Assembly: GCF_002291145.1 (NCBI RefSeq)
Contig: NZ_NTGE01000013.1
Span: forward strand, 1-57,055
From: Streptomyces sp. SA15
GTDB taxonomy: Bacteria > Actinomycetota > Actinomycetes > Streptomycetales > Streptomycetaceae
Length of the DNA stretch: 57,055 nt
Direction: 5' to 3'
The translations under genes were made by a program, and so were the position numbers. Below the pieces are notes generated by a model. That model saw only the letters and a list, made by a program, of their open reading frames with translations. It searched no databases and was not told the origin of the DNA. Shown here piece after piece: positions 18,201 through 27,921 of the stretch. Position 1 is the stretch's first letter. The number at the start of each line of letters is the position of its first letter.

Positions 18201-18617
18201 TTCCCAGGCCACTTCGAGGAAGTGCCGCTGCTGCGGATCCATACGGGCCGCCTCGCGCGGCGAGATGCCGAAGAAGTATGGGTCGAACCGGTCGACGCCG
18301 TCGATGAAACCGCCGTAAGCGGGAGGGGCGCCGTCGCCGACCGACGTGCCGCTCGTCCGGCGGAGGTCCCAGCGGTCAGGCGGGATCTCCCCGATGGTGT
18401 CGACGCCTTCCGAGACCACTTTCCAGAAGGCGTCCGGTGACGTCGCGCCACCCGGCAACCGGCATCCCATGCCGACGATGGCGATGGCCTCCCGCTTTGC
18501 CCGCTCCAACACGTCGATCTTGCCGCGTAGCTGCCGGACGGCCGCGAGGGCTTTGGCAACGGTGGTGTCCGTGGCGGCTGTGGCCGCGTTCGGCTCCTTG
18601 CCGGATGTGCCGCTCAT
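15267..18617 (-). CDS. Modular PKS: KS-AT-ACP
   Basis: A 1116-aa module. ATG 18617 overlaps the previous stop by one base (TGATG). A coiled-coil docking helix (15-43) leads into KS (45-465; Cys212 in DTACSSSL, His347 in EAHGTGT, His387 in KTNIGHL), AT (~570-900; GHSMGE Ser666, VASH 766-769) and ACP (MGMDSM, Ser1007). No KR, DH or ER is present, so the beta-keto group should remain. VASH is neither the YASH (methylmalonyl) nor HAFH (malonyl) motif, so the extender cannot be predicted. The acidic C-terminal helix (SMDDLSEEELLALLAEEV) is a docking element that should meet the N-terminal coil of the next protein, supporting the gene order as the assembly order. Confidence 0.95.
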
Positions 18618-21600
18618 CAGATGGTCTCCATCCGCTCGTTGAGCTCGGCGAGTTCACGTTCTAGGAGTTCTTCGGGGCTCTCGGCCGATGACGGCGTCCC
18701 ACCGCCGCCCCCTCCCGTCGGTGCGGCCACGGGCGTCTGGACGTTTGCGACCACGTCGTCGAGCTCCAGTCCCAGCTTTTCGGCCAGGAACGGGACGATG
18801 TCGTGAATCGTCGGGTAGTTCCAGATCAGCGTGGCCGACAGCCGGATCCCGAATGCGCCCTCGAGCCGGTTGCGCAATTCCAGGGACATGAGGGAGTCGA
18901 TTCCGAGGGACTTCAGCGGGCGGTCCGGGTCGACCCGGCGTGCGGGGAGCTTCACCACCTGGGCCACGTTCTCCCGTACCGCCGCTTCCAGTGCCGTGCG
19001 GCGCTCGGGACCGCTGGGCAACGCTGCGATGGTGACGCGCAGGCCGTCGGCCGGGGCGGCGAGCGGGATCTGTCCGTCTGCTGCCGAGGCCCCAGGTCGT
19101 GGCGTGGCCAGGACCGGCACGGACTCCATCCGTACGATCCGCATTCCGACGACCTCGATGAGCAGTGTTCCGTCCGGGCCGTACACCCTGACGTCGACCT
19201 CACGCTGACCGGCGCCGCCGGCGCGGCAGGCGGCGTGCGCCCACACCTCGCCATGGGCTGTCCCGTGGACCGTCACCCGGCCCATGCCTTCACTCAGGAA
19301 TCCGCCCGCCACCCGCCACTCGCTCCCGAGGAGCGGTGCCAGGGCCGACTGCAGCGCGGAGTCGAGGAGTGCGGGGGGCACGACGTACCCAGCGCCGTGG
19401 AGCTGTGCCGAGGTATCGGAGCGGACCCTCGCCAGTGCTTCAGTGTCGTTGCGCGCGATGTGGCTGATTCCACGGTAGGCGGGGCCGTAGTCGAGACCGC
19501 AGGCGGCCAGTGCCCTGTAGTAATCGGGTCCGTCGAGCGTGTCGTTCATCCGCTCGGTCAGGCGGCTGATGTCGGCCGGTTCCGGGCCCTGGCCGGGGTC
19601 GGCCGCCGACAGCGAGGCCTGGGCCACGCAGACGGGACCATTCTCTTCCGAGACGAAGAAGCGTATTCGGGCTTCTCGTGTCTGCGAGCCCTCCAACACC
19701 ACCTGAACTCGCGTGAGTCCGCTTTCGGGAAGGATCATCGGCTGCTGAAAGAGCACGTCAGACAGCGCGTGCCCGTCGCCCTCCAACACCTGGCGGGCCG
19801 CCGCGAGAGCCATCTCCACGAACCCCGCCCCGGGTACCACGGCGGCCCCACCGATCCGGTGGTCTCCCATGGCCGCTGTCTCGGCGCCGAAGTCCATCTG
19901 CCAGTAGTGGGTACCTGGTTGAACGGCAGAGTCGATCCGCTCGCCGAGCAGTCCCCGGCGCGGCCCGAGCTCGGCGGCCGCGCGGGGCACCTGGCCGGAT
20001 CCCTCGTGCCAGAAGCGCTCCCGCTGCCAGGGGTAGTGCGGCAGCTTCCGCCCGCGCCGAGCGGGAGTCAGTGCCCGGTCGACGCGCGTCGCGGCGCCCA
20101 GCACATGCAGCCGTCCGAGAGACGCGAGCAGCGTGTCCCGCTCATTCTCGTTCCGGCGCAGCGAGGGAAGCACCGTTGCCCCGCCGCCGATCTCTGCGGC
20201 GACCTGCTCCACCGCGGGGAGCAGAATGGGGTGCGGGCTCATCTCGACGAAGGCGTGCACCCCTTCCTGTACGAGACGGGCGACCTGGTCACCGAAGAGC
20301 ACGGGTTCGCGCAGGTTGTCGACCCAGTAGCTCTCGGTCATCCGCGTGCCGTCCATGACGACGCCGGTGACGGTCGAATAGACCGGTACGGTCCCCGGGC
20401 TGGGGGCCAGCCCCTCCAGAGCCGCCAGGAGATCCGGTCGCAGCGGGTCCATCTGTGGGCTGTGCGAGGCGACGTCCACCTTGACCCAGCGGCAGAACAC
20501 CTCTCTGCCCTCAAGTTGCCCGGCGATCTCGGTCAGGACCTCCCGGTCGCCGGAGAGCACCGTGGAGCGTGGGCTGTTGTTGACGGCGACGGAAACTGCG
20601 TTCTCCCGGCCGACGAGGATCTCCCGCGCCTCCTCCATTGTGAGCTCGACAGCGAGCATCGCGCCCTGCCCGCTGGTACGACGCAGCAGGCGGCTGCGCA
20701 GGCAGATGATCCGCGCCGCATCCTCGATACTCAGCACTCCGGCGACGTGGGCGGCCGCGACCTCCCCCATGCTGTGACCGACCACCGCGTCCGGCTCCAC
20801 ACCCCAGGAACGCCACAGGGCGGCCAGGGCGACCTCGACGGCGAACAGCACGGGCTGGATAACGTCGATCCGGTCGACCATGAGTTCCGTGTCGGCGGAC
20901 GTCAGTTCGGCTTCGATCGACCAGTCCACGAAAGCGCGGGCTGCCACGTCGCACGTGCGGATGGCGTCGTGGAACACCGGCTCTTGGCGCATGAGTTCCC
21001 TGCCCATGCCGATCCACTGGGAGCCCTGGCCGGGAAAGACGAAAGCGACCTTGGGTCTGCTTTCCGCCGCATGGTCGGAGGCGTACAGCCCAGCCGGGTT
21101 CTCGCCGCGTGCGTGGGCCGACAGTGCCTCAGTGAGCTCTGCCTCACTCCGCGCCGGGAGCGCGAGCCGGTAGGGGTGGTGAGCCCTGCGCAGGGCCGCC
21201 TGTGCCAGGGCCGGCAGGCCACCGGTCCTGTCGCTCGCCTCCGGACCGGGAGCGCCGAGGGTGTCGGCCACGCTGCCGGCGAGTTCGCGCAAAGCCTCGG
21301 GGGACTTGGCGGACAGGGTGAACAACTCGCTGCCCGACTCGTCCCACACGCCTGGCAGCCGTACCTTCGTTCCGAGTCGCGCGAGCGCTTCCAGGGTCTC
21401 GGTCAGTCCCGTGCGGTCGTCCTCGTCGCGGCGCATCGTGGTCATGACGGTGGCGGTACGGCCGAAGTCGTCGATGCTCTGCTGCAGAGCGGAGGCGAGC
21501 ACCGGGTTGGCACTGATCTCCACCAGGACGTCGAACTTCTCGCTCAGCAGATGTGCCGTAGCGTCAGCGAGCCGCACCTGTTCCCGCAGGTTCCGCACGA

Positions 21601-24007
21601 AGTAGGTCGGGCCGACGTCCCGCCAGTCCAGGGGCCGTCCTGTCACCGAGGAGATGACGGGTATGCGGCCGGGCTTCGCCGTCAAGCCTGCGAGAGCCTG
21701 CTCCAGGTCCGCCATGATGGGGTCGATCGCGGGGCTGTGGGCCGGCAGGTCAACGCGGATCATGGCGCACAAGACCCCCTCCGTCTTCAGCCGGGCGACG
21801 AGTGCCTCCAACTCCGTGCGGTTGCCCGCCAGCGCCGTGGTGCGCGGGCCGTTGCGAGTCGCTATGCACACCGAGGAGTTCAGCTCGACCAGGCGCTCCT
21901 CCAGTTCGGTCGCCGAGAGCTCGACCACGGCCATGCCGCTGTCCGGGCCGGCCACGCGGCGCTGCTGGTCGCTGTAGTGGTGAACAAGCCGTACGGCATC
22001 GGGCAGGTCGAGCACACCGGCGATGACGCAAGCGGCGATCTCACCGAGGCTGTGGCCGACCACGGCGCCGGGCCGTACGCCCGCGGCCTCCAGCCATGCG
22101 GCAATGCCCACCTGGATCGCGAAGACGACGGGCTGCATAACCGCGACATCACCCGTGCGGGCCCGCTCCTCGTCCAGGAACAGCTCTTCCACGAGCGACC
22201 ACCCCGTGTACCGCGCGAGTTCCCGGTCGCACTCCTCGAGGACCGACCGGAAGACCGGCTCGGTACGGAAGAGGTTCCGCGCCATGCCGACCCACTGCTG
22301 CCCATACGGCGAGCAGACGAACGCAATCCGAGGACGCCCAGGAATACCACGTGCGGCGACTTCGGGCAGAGTGGCCGGGGCCGGCTCCTGATGGCCCTCA
22401 ACCACCACGTGGACGTTGGTGCCGCCCCAGCCGAAGGCGCTCACCCCGGCGTACATGTCGGCTTCGGCAGGCCATGGCTCGGCCTCCGTCGGCACCTTGA
22501 GCCGCAGTTCGTCGAAGGGAATGTGCGGGTTCGGGGACTCGAAATGCAGGTTCCGCGGCACACGTCGGTGCCTGAGTGCCAGAGCGGCCTTGATGAAGCC
22601 TGCGATTCCCGCTGCGGCTTCGAGGTGACCCACGTTGGTCTTCACGGAACCGATGCGAAGCGGCCGGTCCTCCGGTCGGCCCCTCCCGAGCACCGCTCCG
22701 AGGGCCATGGCCTCGATCGGGTCGCCTAGCGCGGTGCCGGTGCCATGCGTCTCAACGTAGTGCACCTGTTCCGGATCCACCCCAGCACGGCGATAGGCGG
22801 CTCGCAGCACGTCTTCCTGCGCTGCGGGGTTGGGGGCGGTGAGCCCGTTGCTCAAGCCGTCGTTGTTGGCGGCGGTGCCGCGAATCGTGCACCAGATGTC
22901 GTCCCCGTCCGCCAGGGCCCGGGACAGCGGCTTGAGGACGACCACTCCACAACCCTCGCCACGGCCGAAGCCGTCGGCCCGAGCGTCGAACGCCTTGCAA
23001 CGGCCGTCCGGGGACAGTCCGCCGAACTTGCTGAGGGACACCATGGTCTCGGGGCTCAGCAGCAAGTTGACCCCGCCCGCGACAGCCATCGACGACTCGC
23101 CACTCCAGATGCTCTGGCAGGCGAGGTGCAGAGCCAGCAGGGAGGACGAGCAGGCGGAGTCGAGTACGACGCTGGGGCCGCGGAGCCCGAGAACGTACGA
23201 CAGCCGGTTGGCGACCATATTCAGGGCTCGCCCTGTGGCGGAGTGGGAGGACAGACTTCCCGGATCGCCGCAGGCGAGGTCGGCGTAGTCGTGCCAGATC
23301 GCCCCGGCGAACACTCCGGTGTCGCTGCCGGTGAGACTGCTCTCCGTGATGGAGGCGTCCTCGAGCGCTTCCCAGGCGACTTCGAGGAAAAGCCGCTGTT
23401 GCGGATCCATTTCTTGGGCTTCCCTTGGGGAAATCCCGAAGAAGAGCGGATCGAATTCGTCCAACCGCCCGTCAAGGAATCCAGCTTCGGTGGTCGCCAT
23501 GCCATCCGGGAGAACTGGATCACCAGCACCCGATGAATTGAAACCCCACCTGCCCTCGGGAACATCCCTGACCGCGTCCTCGCCGGCTTCCAGCAGCCGC
23601 CAGAACGCTTCAAGATTACTCGCACCGGGGAATCGGCAAGCCATGCCGACGACTGCGACGGGCTCCTCCGTACGGCGACCGGTCCGGGCCGGCAGACGCC
23701 TCGCAGCTTCGGATTCCAGGGCTGCCACTTCTCCGGCGGCCACCCTGTCTGACAGTGCCCCAATGGTCGGATGAGCCCACAGGAGCGCAGGTGGCCAGTA
23801 CTTTCCCGTTGCTCGGGAGAGCGCTGCCATGAGGCTCGTGGCACGCATCGAGTCCATCCCCGCACTGGAGAAGAGCTCGTCGTCGCGGACTTCGCCGATG
23901 GCCCGGCCCACCAGTGTGGCAACCTCGGCACGAAGCCATGCGGAGACACCCTCGGGTGTTTCCAGGTCAACACCGATCGCTGCCCCATCGGCATCACTTA
24001 ATGACAC
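18617..24007 (-). CDS. Modular PKS: ACP-KS-AT-AT-DH-ACP with tandem acyltransferases
   Basis: A 1796-aa first protein of the line. GTG 24007 is used because AGGACGGGGG lies just upstream and the N-terminal ACP follows at once. Domains: ACP (GMDSM, Ser53); KS (112-535; Cys286, His421, His461); AT1 (~558-885; GHSLGE Ser653, unusual PAHS 755-758); KS-AT linker-like segment (~893-985); AT2 (~985-1300; GHSMGE Ser1079, VASH 1179-1182); DH (~1350-1630; His1383 in HxxxGxxxxP, Asp1549 in DSALQ); ACP (GIDSL, Ser1705); C-terminal docking helix. No KR. The leading ACP without its own AT suggests a starter loaded in trans or by one of the two ATs. Codon 3 is TTA. Confidence 0.93.
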   Translation of the reverse strand: MSLSDADGAAIGVDLETPEGVSAWLRAEVATLVGRAIGEVRDDELFSSAGMDSMRATSLMAALSRATGKYWPPALLWAHPTIGALSDRVAAGEVAALESEAARRLPARTGRRTEEPVAVVGMACRFPGASNLEAFWRLLEAGEDAVRDVPEGRWGFNSSGAGDPVLPDGMATTEAGFLDGRLDEFDPLFFGISPREAQEMDPQQRLFLEVAWEALEDASITESSLTGSDTGVFAGAIWHDYADLACGDPGSLSSHSATGRALNMVANRLSYVLGLRGPSVVLDSACSSSLLALHLACQSIWSGESSMAVAGGVNLLLSPETMVSLSKFGGLSPDGRCKAFDARADGFGRGEGCGVVVLKPLSRALADGDDIWCTIRGTAANNDGLSNGLTAPNPAAQEDVLRAAYRRAGVDPEQVHYVETHGTGTALGDPIEAMALGAVLGRGRPEDRPLRIGSVKTNVGHLEAAAGIAGFIKAALALRHRRVPRNLHFESPNPHIPFDELRLKVPTEAEPWPAEADMYAGVSAFGWGGTNVHVVVEGHQEPAPATLPEVAARGIPGRPRIAFVCSPYGQQWVGMARNLFRTEPVFRSVLEECDRELARYTGWSLVEELFLDEERARTGDVAVMQPVVFAIQVGIAAWLEAAGVRPGAVVGHSLGEIAACVIAGVLDLPDAVRLVHHYSDQQRRVAGPDSGMAVVELSATELEERLVELNSSVCIATRNGPRTTALAGNRTELEALVARLKTEGVLCAMIRVDLPAHSPAIDPIMADLEQALAGLTAKPGRIPVISSVTGRPLDWRDVGPTYFVRNLREQVRLADATAHLLSEKFDVLVEISANPVLASALQQSIDDFGRTATVMTTMRRDEDDRTGLTETLEALARLGTKVRLPGVWDESGSELFTLSAKSPEALRELAGSVADTLGAPGPEASDRTGGLPALAQAALRRAHHPYRLALPARSEAELTEALSAHARGENPAGLYASDHAAESRPKVAFVFPGQGSQWIGMGRELMRQEPVFHDAIRTCDVAARAFVDWSIEAELTSADTELMVDRIDVIQPVLFAVEVALAALWRSWGVEPDAVVGHSMGEVAAAHVAGVLSIEDAARIICLRSRLLRRTSGQGAMLAVELTMEEAREILVGRENAVSVAVNNSPRSTVLSGDREVLTEIAGQLEGREVFCRWVKVDVASHSPQMDPLRPDLLAALEGLAPSPGTVPVYSTVTGVVMDGTRMTESYWVDNLREPVLFGDQVARLVQEGVHAFVEMSPHPILLPAVEQVAAEIGGGATVLPSLRRNENERDTLLASLGRLHVLGAATRVDRALTPARRGRKLPHYPWQRERFWHEGSGQVPRAAAELGPRRGLLGERIDSAVQPGTHYWQMDFGAETAAMGDHRIGGAAVVPGAGFVEMALAAARQVLEGDGHALSDVLFQQPMILPESGLTRVQVVLEGSQTREARIRFFVSEENGPVCVAQASLSAADPGQGPEPADISRLTERMNDTLDGPDYYRALAACGLDYGPAYRGISHIARNDTEALARVRSDTSAQLHGAGYVVPPALLDSALQSALAPLLGSEWRVAGGFLSEGMGRVTVHGTAHGEVWAHAACRAGGAGQREVDVRVYGPDGTLLIEVVGMRIVRMESVPVLATPRPGASAADGQIPLAAPADGLRVTIAALPSGPERRTALEAAVRENVAQVVKLPARRVDPDRPLKSLGIDSLMSLELRNRLEGAFGIRLSATLIWNYPTIHDIVPFLAEKLGLELDDVVANVQTPVAAPTGGGGGGTPSSAESPEELLERELAELNERMETI
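23999..24001 (-). promoter_or_regulatory. TTA codon at position 3 of the first PKS gene
   Basis: The gene begins GTG TCA TTA AGT. In Streptomyces the tRNA for TTA (bldA) matures late in growth and limits translation of TTA-containing genes. Because the four downstream genes are translationally coupled, this one codon could hold back the whole operon. Confidence 0.8.
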
Positions 24008-24143
24008 CGCTTACCCCCGTCCTAACGACGCCGGGTGCCCAGCACCCACATTAGGAAATAGACAATCGCGAAGAATCTTCAATACTCAGGCGGAACCCGG
24101 AACGTTGCCCACGATTACCAGATCGGGCTGCCCGACGATGAAG

Positions 24144-24173
24144 ACCCTACGTATCAGCAACAGAGCAAGTCAA
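24144..24173 (-). promoter_or_regulatory. Candidate promoter of the PKS/NRPS operon
   Basis: On the minus strand TTGACT (24173-24168), an 18-base spacer and TAGGGT (24149-24144) resemble a vegetative actinobacterial promoter. It would leave a leader of about 130 bases before GTG 24007. The area is clearly more AT-rich than the genes around it. Confidence 0.5.
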
Positions 24174-24296
24174 GCATCTTTACTCTTGGTCATGTTAACT
24201 AATCCGGAGCGTTCAATTCCGCCGGAATCGACACGATTCGCCCCGGGTCACAATCACCTCACAAAGCGTGACCACTACGCGCGGTGATGCGGAATT

Positions 24297-24320
24297 GTGA
24301 AATCCGTGTGGCGATTTCAC
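24297..24320. promoter_or_regulatory. Inverted repeat upstream of PKS operon
   Basis: GTGAAATC (24297-24304) and GATTTCAC (24313-24320) form an exact 8-bp inverted repeat with an 8-base spacer, about 125 bases upstream of the candidate promoter. A second, shorter one (GGTCAC...GTGACC) lies at about 24246-24273. Either could be a regulator site; no regulator can be assigned. Confidence 0.4.
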
Positions 24321-24334
24321 CTGTGGGCGCGACG

Positions 24335-24374
24335 CGAAGGCGCCCACCGGGGTATCTCCCGGCGAGCGCCTTCG
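24335..24374. terminator. Hairpin after the MFS transporter gene
   Basis: CGAAGGCGC (24335-24343) pairs exactly with GCGCCTTCG (24366-24374), 26 bases past the transporter stop on the minus strand. It probably ends that transcript before the PKS promoter region. Confidence 0.65.
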
Positions 24375-24399
24375 TGTCGTGCTGCGGACCTATCCGTCG

Positions 24400-25974
24400 T
24401 CAGGCTCGCGCCCCCGGAGTGTCGGCGGCCTCCGCGGCGGGCTTAGGTGCTGGCGGCATGGGCGGCTTCGGGGCGGTCTTCGGCAGCCAGCGCATGGCCA
24501 CGGCTGCGGATAGCAGGGCCACGCCGGCAGCCACGAGCATGGTGACCTGCATGCCCGACAGGTAGGTGTCGACAGCTTTGTCGATCAGTGCGGGAGCCTG
24601 ATCTCCAAGCTTCGCGGCGTCGATCGCCCGCAGCGTGCCGCCGATCGACCCGGCCGCCTCCTCGCGAAGGGCTTCCGGAAGCACGTTCACCGAGTCCTCC
24701 ATCCCCGAGCGATACACCACACCGAGGATGCTGCCGATGACCGCGACGCCCAAGGCTCCGGCGACCTGGCGCATCGTCTGCGACACCGCCTGCCCAGCGC
24801 CCGCCTTAACCGGGGGCACCACGGACATCAGCGAGGCGGTGGCCGGCGCCATAATGCAACCCCAGCCCAGACCGAAGATCAGCTGCGCCACGACCAGCAG
24901 CCAGGTCGGCGTGTCCGCGGTCAGCTGGCTCGTGATCAGGAAGGAGAGCGCCATGACGACCGACCCCGCAGCCACCACCGCACGCGGACCGAACCGCATC
25001 ACGAGCTTGGGGCAGCGAGCCGACATCACCATGGAGCCCACACCCATGGGAAGCATCAACAGGCCGGCCTCCATCGGGGAGAAGCCGAGCACAGCCTGAT
25101 AGTAGAACTGCGTGATGAAGATGGCTCCGATGAGGGCGAAGAAGCAGAGCGCGATGGCGCCCGAGCCGGCCGAGAACCGGGAGTTACGCAGCAGGCTGAC
25201 GTCCAGGGACGGCGCCGCCATCCGCGCCTCGACCACGACGAGCAACGCGACCAACACCACGCCGCCGACGATGGCGCCGAGCGTCTCCGCGCTCAGCCAC
25301 TCGTTGTCCTCGCCGCCCGTCACGATGCCGTAAACCAACAGACCGACCGCGACCACGGAGAGCAGCACGCCGACGGGGTCGAACTTGGCGGGGGCGGGGT
25401 TCTTGGACTCGGGGACGAGCCACACCATGAGGGCAAGGCCTACGACGATCAATGGGGCGTTGATGAGGAAGATCGACCCCCACCAGAACTGTTCGAGCAG
25501 GACACCGCCGAGGACCGGCCCCACGGCGAAGGCCACTCCGGCAGCCGACGCCCAGGCCGCGATGGCCTTCGGGCGCTCCATGGGCGGAAAGACGTTCATG
25601 ATGATCGCCAGTGTGACGGTCGGCACGACAGCGGCTCCTACACCCATGACGCTGCGCCACACGATGAGTTCCGTGATGCTGTCGGCGTACGCACCCAGCA
25701 CCGAGCTGATGCCGAACACCGTCAGTCCGAAGATGAGGGTCTTCTTCCGGCCGAAACGGTCCGCGCAAACGCCGCCGGTGAACAGGAAGGCCGCGAAGGT
25801 GATCAAGTAGGAGTCGAGGGACCACTGGAGCTCGGCGTTGGTCGCATCAAGGCTCTGCTGAATCGGATTGAGCGCCACGTTGATGATCGTGAGGTCCATG
25901 ACCACGATCAGTACGGTGATGGCGAGCAGAGCCAGGATCGCCCGGCGGCGCCCGCTGCTGACTTCGGGGTTCAT
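24400..25974 (-). CDS. MFS efflux transporter, DHA2 (14-helix) family
   Basis: A 524-aa EmrB/QacA-type drug:H+ antiporter in the cytoplasmic membrane. The ATG at 25974 follows AAGGACAG. Helix 1 carries the DHA2 motif (VVMDLTIINVALNPIQ), motif A is GGVCADRFGRKKTL, and motif C is ASAAGVAFAVGPVLGGVL. Further helices run to ~490, and the tail is Pro/Ala-rich. It lies directly upstream of the megasynthase operon on the same strand, but a hairpin and about 390 bases separate them, so it has its own transcript. Export of, and self-resistance to, the operon's product is the likely role. It sits next to the MarR/cupin pair and may be under the same control. Confidence 0.93.
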   Translation of the reverse strand: MNPEVSSGRRRAILALLAITVLIVVMDLTIINVALNPIQQSLDATNAELQWSLDSYLITFAAFLFTGGVCADRFGRKKTLIFGLTVFGISSVLGAYADSITELIVWRSVMGVGAAVVPTVTLAIIMNVFPPMERPKAIAAWASAAGVAFAVGPVLGGVLLEQFWWGSIFLINAPLIVVGLALMVWLVPESKNPAPAKFDPVGVLLSVVAVGLLVYGIVTGGEDNEWLSAETLGAIVGGVVLVALLVVVEARMAAPSLDVSLLRNSRFSAGSGAIALCFFALIGAIFITQFYYQAVLGFSPMEAGLLMLPMGVGSMVMSARCPKLVMRFGPRAVVAAGSVVMALSFLITSQLTADTPTWLLVVAQLIFGLGWGCIMAPATASLMSVVPPVKAGAGQAVSQTMRQVAGALGVAVIGSILGVVYRSGMEDSVNVLPEALREEAAGSIGGTLRAIDAAKLGDQAPALIDKAVDTYLSGMQVTMLVAAGVALLSAAVAMRWLPKTAPKPPMPPAPKPAAEAADTPGARA

Positions 25975-26060
25975 AACTGTCCTTGGTGGAGTTGCGGTTG
26001 ATGTGTGACGTCTCCGGCTGCGCGCTCACGCCGGGGCAGCGGGACAAGGCTCGGAGCGGC

Positions 26061-26107
26061 GAACAGCCCGACCAGATCCATCGGGGGTTGGCCTGGTCGG
26101 GCTGTTC
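26061..26107. terminator. Perfect 15-bp hairpin between cupin and transporter genes
   Basis: GAACAGCCCGACCAG (26061-26075) and CTGGTCGGGCTGTTC (26093-26107) pair without mismatch around a 17-base loop. It begins 12 bases after the cupin stop and should end or attenuate that transcript before the transporter. Confidence 0.8.
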
Positions 26108-26119
26108 AGGGCAGGAATG

Positions 26120-26494
26120 TCACTCCGCCCAGGGAAGGGGGATCTTGTTGTCACTGCCCGGCATCATGGCCTTGCCCCCGACGACCATGGCGACCAGCGC
26201 CTCGGCGGGGCCGCCGACGGCCTTGAGCTGCCGCACCGCACCTGCGGAAAGGATGAGTGCCTGGCCGGCCTTGACCTGTTCGGTCTTGCCGTCCACCTCG
26301 ACCTCGAACTCGCCTGACAGGGGCATCCACACCTGCTCGCGGTCGATGATGTGCACCGGGGTGGACGCATCCGCGCTGAGCTCCACACGCCAGGTGCTGA
26401 CCTCGGCGCTGCCCTGGCTGGGACCTGCCAGGCCGAACATCGAGCCGGCGGGCGTGGTGGTCGTCCGCTGCTCGCTCTCGCTGACCACGTACAT
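26120..26494 (-). CDS. Small cupin-domain protein
   Basis: A 124-aa single cupin barrel. ATG 26494 has AGGAGG 6 bases upstream. The two cupin motifs are visible: STPVHIIDREQVWMPLSGEFEVEVDG (with one His, one Glu and the Gly of motif 1) and LILSAGAVRQLKAVGGPAEAL, where the motif-2 metal His is not obvious. Small cupins of this kind may bind small ligands, act as oxygenases or isomerases, or simply sense. It is divergent from a MarR gene whose two operators lie in the shared promoter, so it is the regulator's immediate target. Confidence 0.82.
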   Translation of the reverse strand: MYVVSESEQRTTTTPAGSMFGLAGPSQGSAEVSTWRVELSADASTPVHIIDREQVWMPLSGEFEVEVDGKTEQVKAGQALILSAGAVRQLKAVGGPAEALVAMVVGGKAMMPGSDNKIPLPWAE

Positions 26495-26506
26495 GGATCC
26501 TCCTGT

Positions 26507-26521
26507 GTAAAGCGTCTTTAC
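26507..26521. promoter_or_regulatory. MarR operator 1 (GTAAAG-N3-CTTTAC)
   Basis: GTAAAGCGTCTTTAC is an exact inverted repeat between the divergent cupin and MarR genes, 13 bases from the cupin start, so a bound regulator would block cupin transcription. Confidence 0.85.
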
Positions 26522-26531
26522 TTGCAAGCGA

Positions 26532-26546
26532 GTAAAGCTACTTTAT
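26532..26546. promoter_or_regulatory. MarR operator 2 (GTAAAG-N3-CTTTAT)
   Basis: GTAAAGCTACTTTAT differs from operator 1 in the spacer and the last base. The centres are 25 bp apart. It overlaps a plausible MarR promoter (TTGCAA at 26522, ATAGGT at 26545), which suggests autorepression. Confidence 0.8.
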
Positions 26547-26568
26547 AGGTGTGTGTCAAGATGAACCG

Positions 26569-27042
26569 ATGGAGACCCACGACCCGCTCGAGCGCACCGA
26601 GCTCACTTTCCTGCTCGGGATGGCCTTCCAACTGGTCCTCTCCGAGTTCGTGAGCCGCCTGGACGCCGCCGGCTACGCCGAACTCCGCCCTATGCACGGC
26701 CTGGTCTTCCAGGTGCTCCACGGCGCAGGCGCTACGAGCAGCGAACTCGCCGAGCAACTAGGGGTCACCAAGCAGGCCGCTGGCCAGATCATCGACGACC
26801 TGGAGAAACGGGGATACGTCGAGCGCCAGCCGCACCCCGCCGGCGGTCGGCGCAAGCTGGTCGTATTGACGGCGAAGGCGCTGGAACACCTAGCCGTAGC
26901 CGGAAGGATCCTGCACGAGCTGGAAGCACAGCTGACCAAGCAACTCCATGAGGTCGGTCTGCAGGTTCCACGAGCTGAGCTCGCGGCCATCATCCGCACC
27001 TTGACCGGCGACTCGATCCCGCCGTTGCGTCCCGTCTGGTGA
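26569..27042 (+). CDS. MarR-family transcriptional regulator
   Basis: A 157-aa winged-helix dimer. The recognition region is TSSELAEQLGVTKQAAGQII, and the wing is QPHPAGGRRKLVVLTAKALE. ATG 26569 is chosen over GTG 26551 because it fits the promoter predicted at 26522-26550; neither has a strong ribosome site, so the start is uncertain by six codons. It is divergent from the cupin gene, with two matching operators between them. MarR proteins usually release DNA on binding phenolic or other small ligands; here the signal could be the pathway product or an intermediate. Confidence 0.9.
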   Translation: METHDPLERTELTFLLGMAFQLVLSEFVSRLDAAGYAELRPMHGLVFQVLHGAGATSSELAEQLGVTKQAAGQIIDDLEKRGYVERQPHPAGGRRKLVVLTAKALEHLAVAGRILHELEAQLTKQLHEVGLQVPRAELAAIIRTLTGDSIPPLRPVW

Positions 27043-27552
27043 CGACGAGCAACGCACACCATGAGATCGCCCTGAGCGCCGCCCCAGCCACAGCGATGAA
27101 CACGCCTACGCCGATCTGGCTGCGATCCTCGACGAGCTGTGCGCTCTCGTCGCGGCCTGGCGTGTGAACCCAATGCTGTTATGGTCCCGCCGGCCTCCTC
27201 TGTCCCGGCTGCCTCTCGGGGCCGGCGGCACTGGACACCGGCACCTTGCGTCCTCCTCTGGGTCGCCCGAAAAACGCGACGTCCAGTCTCGTCCTGGGCT
27301 CACCCCAGCCGCATCCGCTGTCGTGGAGCACGCCGCACCCTCCTCAGGACAGCAAGGACGACTCCCAGAACTTGCCCGCAGCCCGCGCTCATCCTTCGTA
27401 CCGGGACAGGACGGCCGGACGCTTGCCGTCGGCCGATTCATCACTCGCACCGGACCACTCCGCCTCTGGATATCTCATCCCAGGGGGTTGCTGCATAAGT
27501 AGCATGGTGGGGCGGGCGCGCATTGCAGGCGTGTCTCCGCCACACTTGTCGG
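27043..27552. other. Intergenic stretch after MarR gene
   Basis: No intact gene. A short plus-strand frame around 27095-27165 (YADLAAILDELCALVAAWR) looks protein-like and may be the rest of a lost gene. Nothing else stands out. Confidence 0.4.
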
Positions 27553-27921
27553 GTGCCTGGAGGAAAGCGACGTGCGCAAAAGCCGAACGAATACGTGGTC
27601 GGCGCCACATGGCCGCACGCCATGATGCGGCCCCACCGCGGCGCCCTCGTCGCCCAGGCGATCGCCCGTCGGCTCGCCGAGGCCATGGCGGAACAGGGCA
27701 TGAGCGCCAATGCCCTGGCGCGCGAGAGCGGAGTCAACCGTCAGGTGATTGCCAACGTTCTGAACGGCTCCGTCTGGCCCGACATGCTCACCGTGGTCGA
27801 CCTGGAAGGCGCGCTGGGAGTGATGCTGTGGCCGCAGCACGTGGAGTGGAGCATCCCCGCTCCCGGGGAGGCTCCTGAGAGCGGCGTCACCGACCCACAG
27901 CAGGGAACCGTCCAGACGTAG
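27553..27921 (+). CDS. XRE-type helix-turn-helix protein
   Basis: A 122-aa protein with an HTH_XRE fold (ALVAQAIARRLAEAMAEQGM, NALARESGVNRQVIANVLNG). The GTG at 27553 gives the N-terminus VPGGKRRAQKPNEYVVGATW, which looks like a conserved family start. The upstream ribosome site is weak, and ATG 27622 is an alternative. The C-terminal tail is short and hydrophilic. It lies ~400 bases upstream of the tRNA, and nothing in the context reveals its target. It could be a remnant regulator of an integrated element or a stand-alone regulator. Confidence 0.7.
   Translation: MPGGKRRAQKPNEYVVGATWPHAMMRPHRGALVAQAIARRLAEAMAEQGMSANALARESGVNRQVIANVLNGSVWPDMLTVVDLEGALGVMLWPQHVEWSIPAPGEAPESGVTDPQQGTVQT

Noticed and set aside
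18803..22729. 1308-codon plus-strand open frame opposite the first PKS
   Set aside because: Same reason; no ribosome site or known motif, and antisense to intact KS, AT and DH domains.
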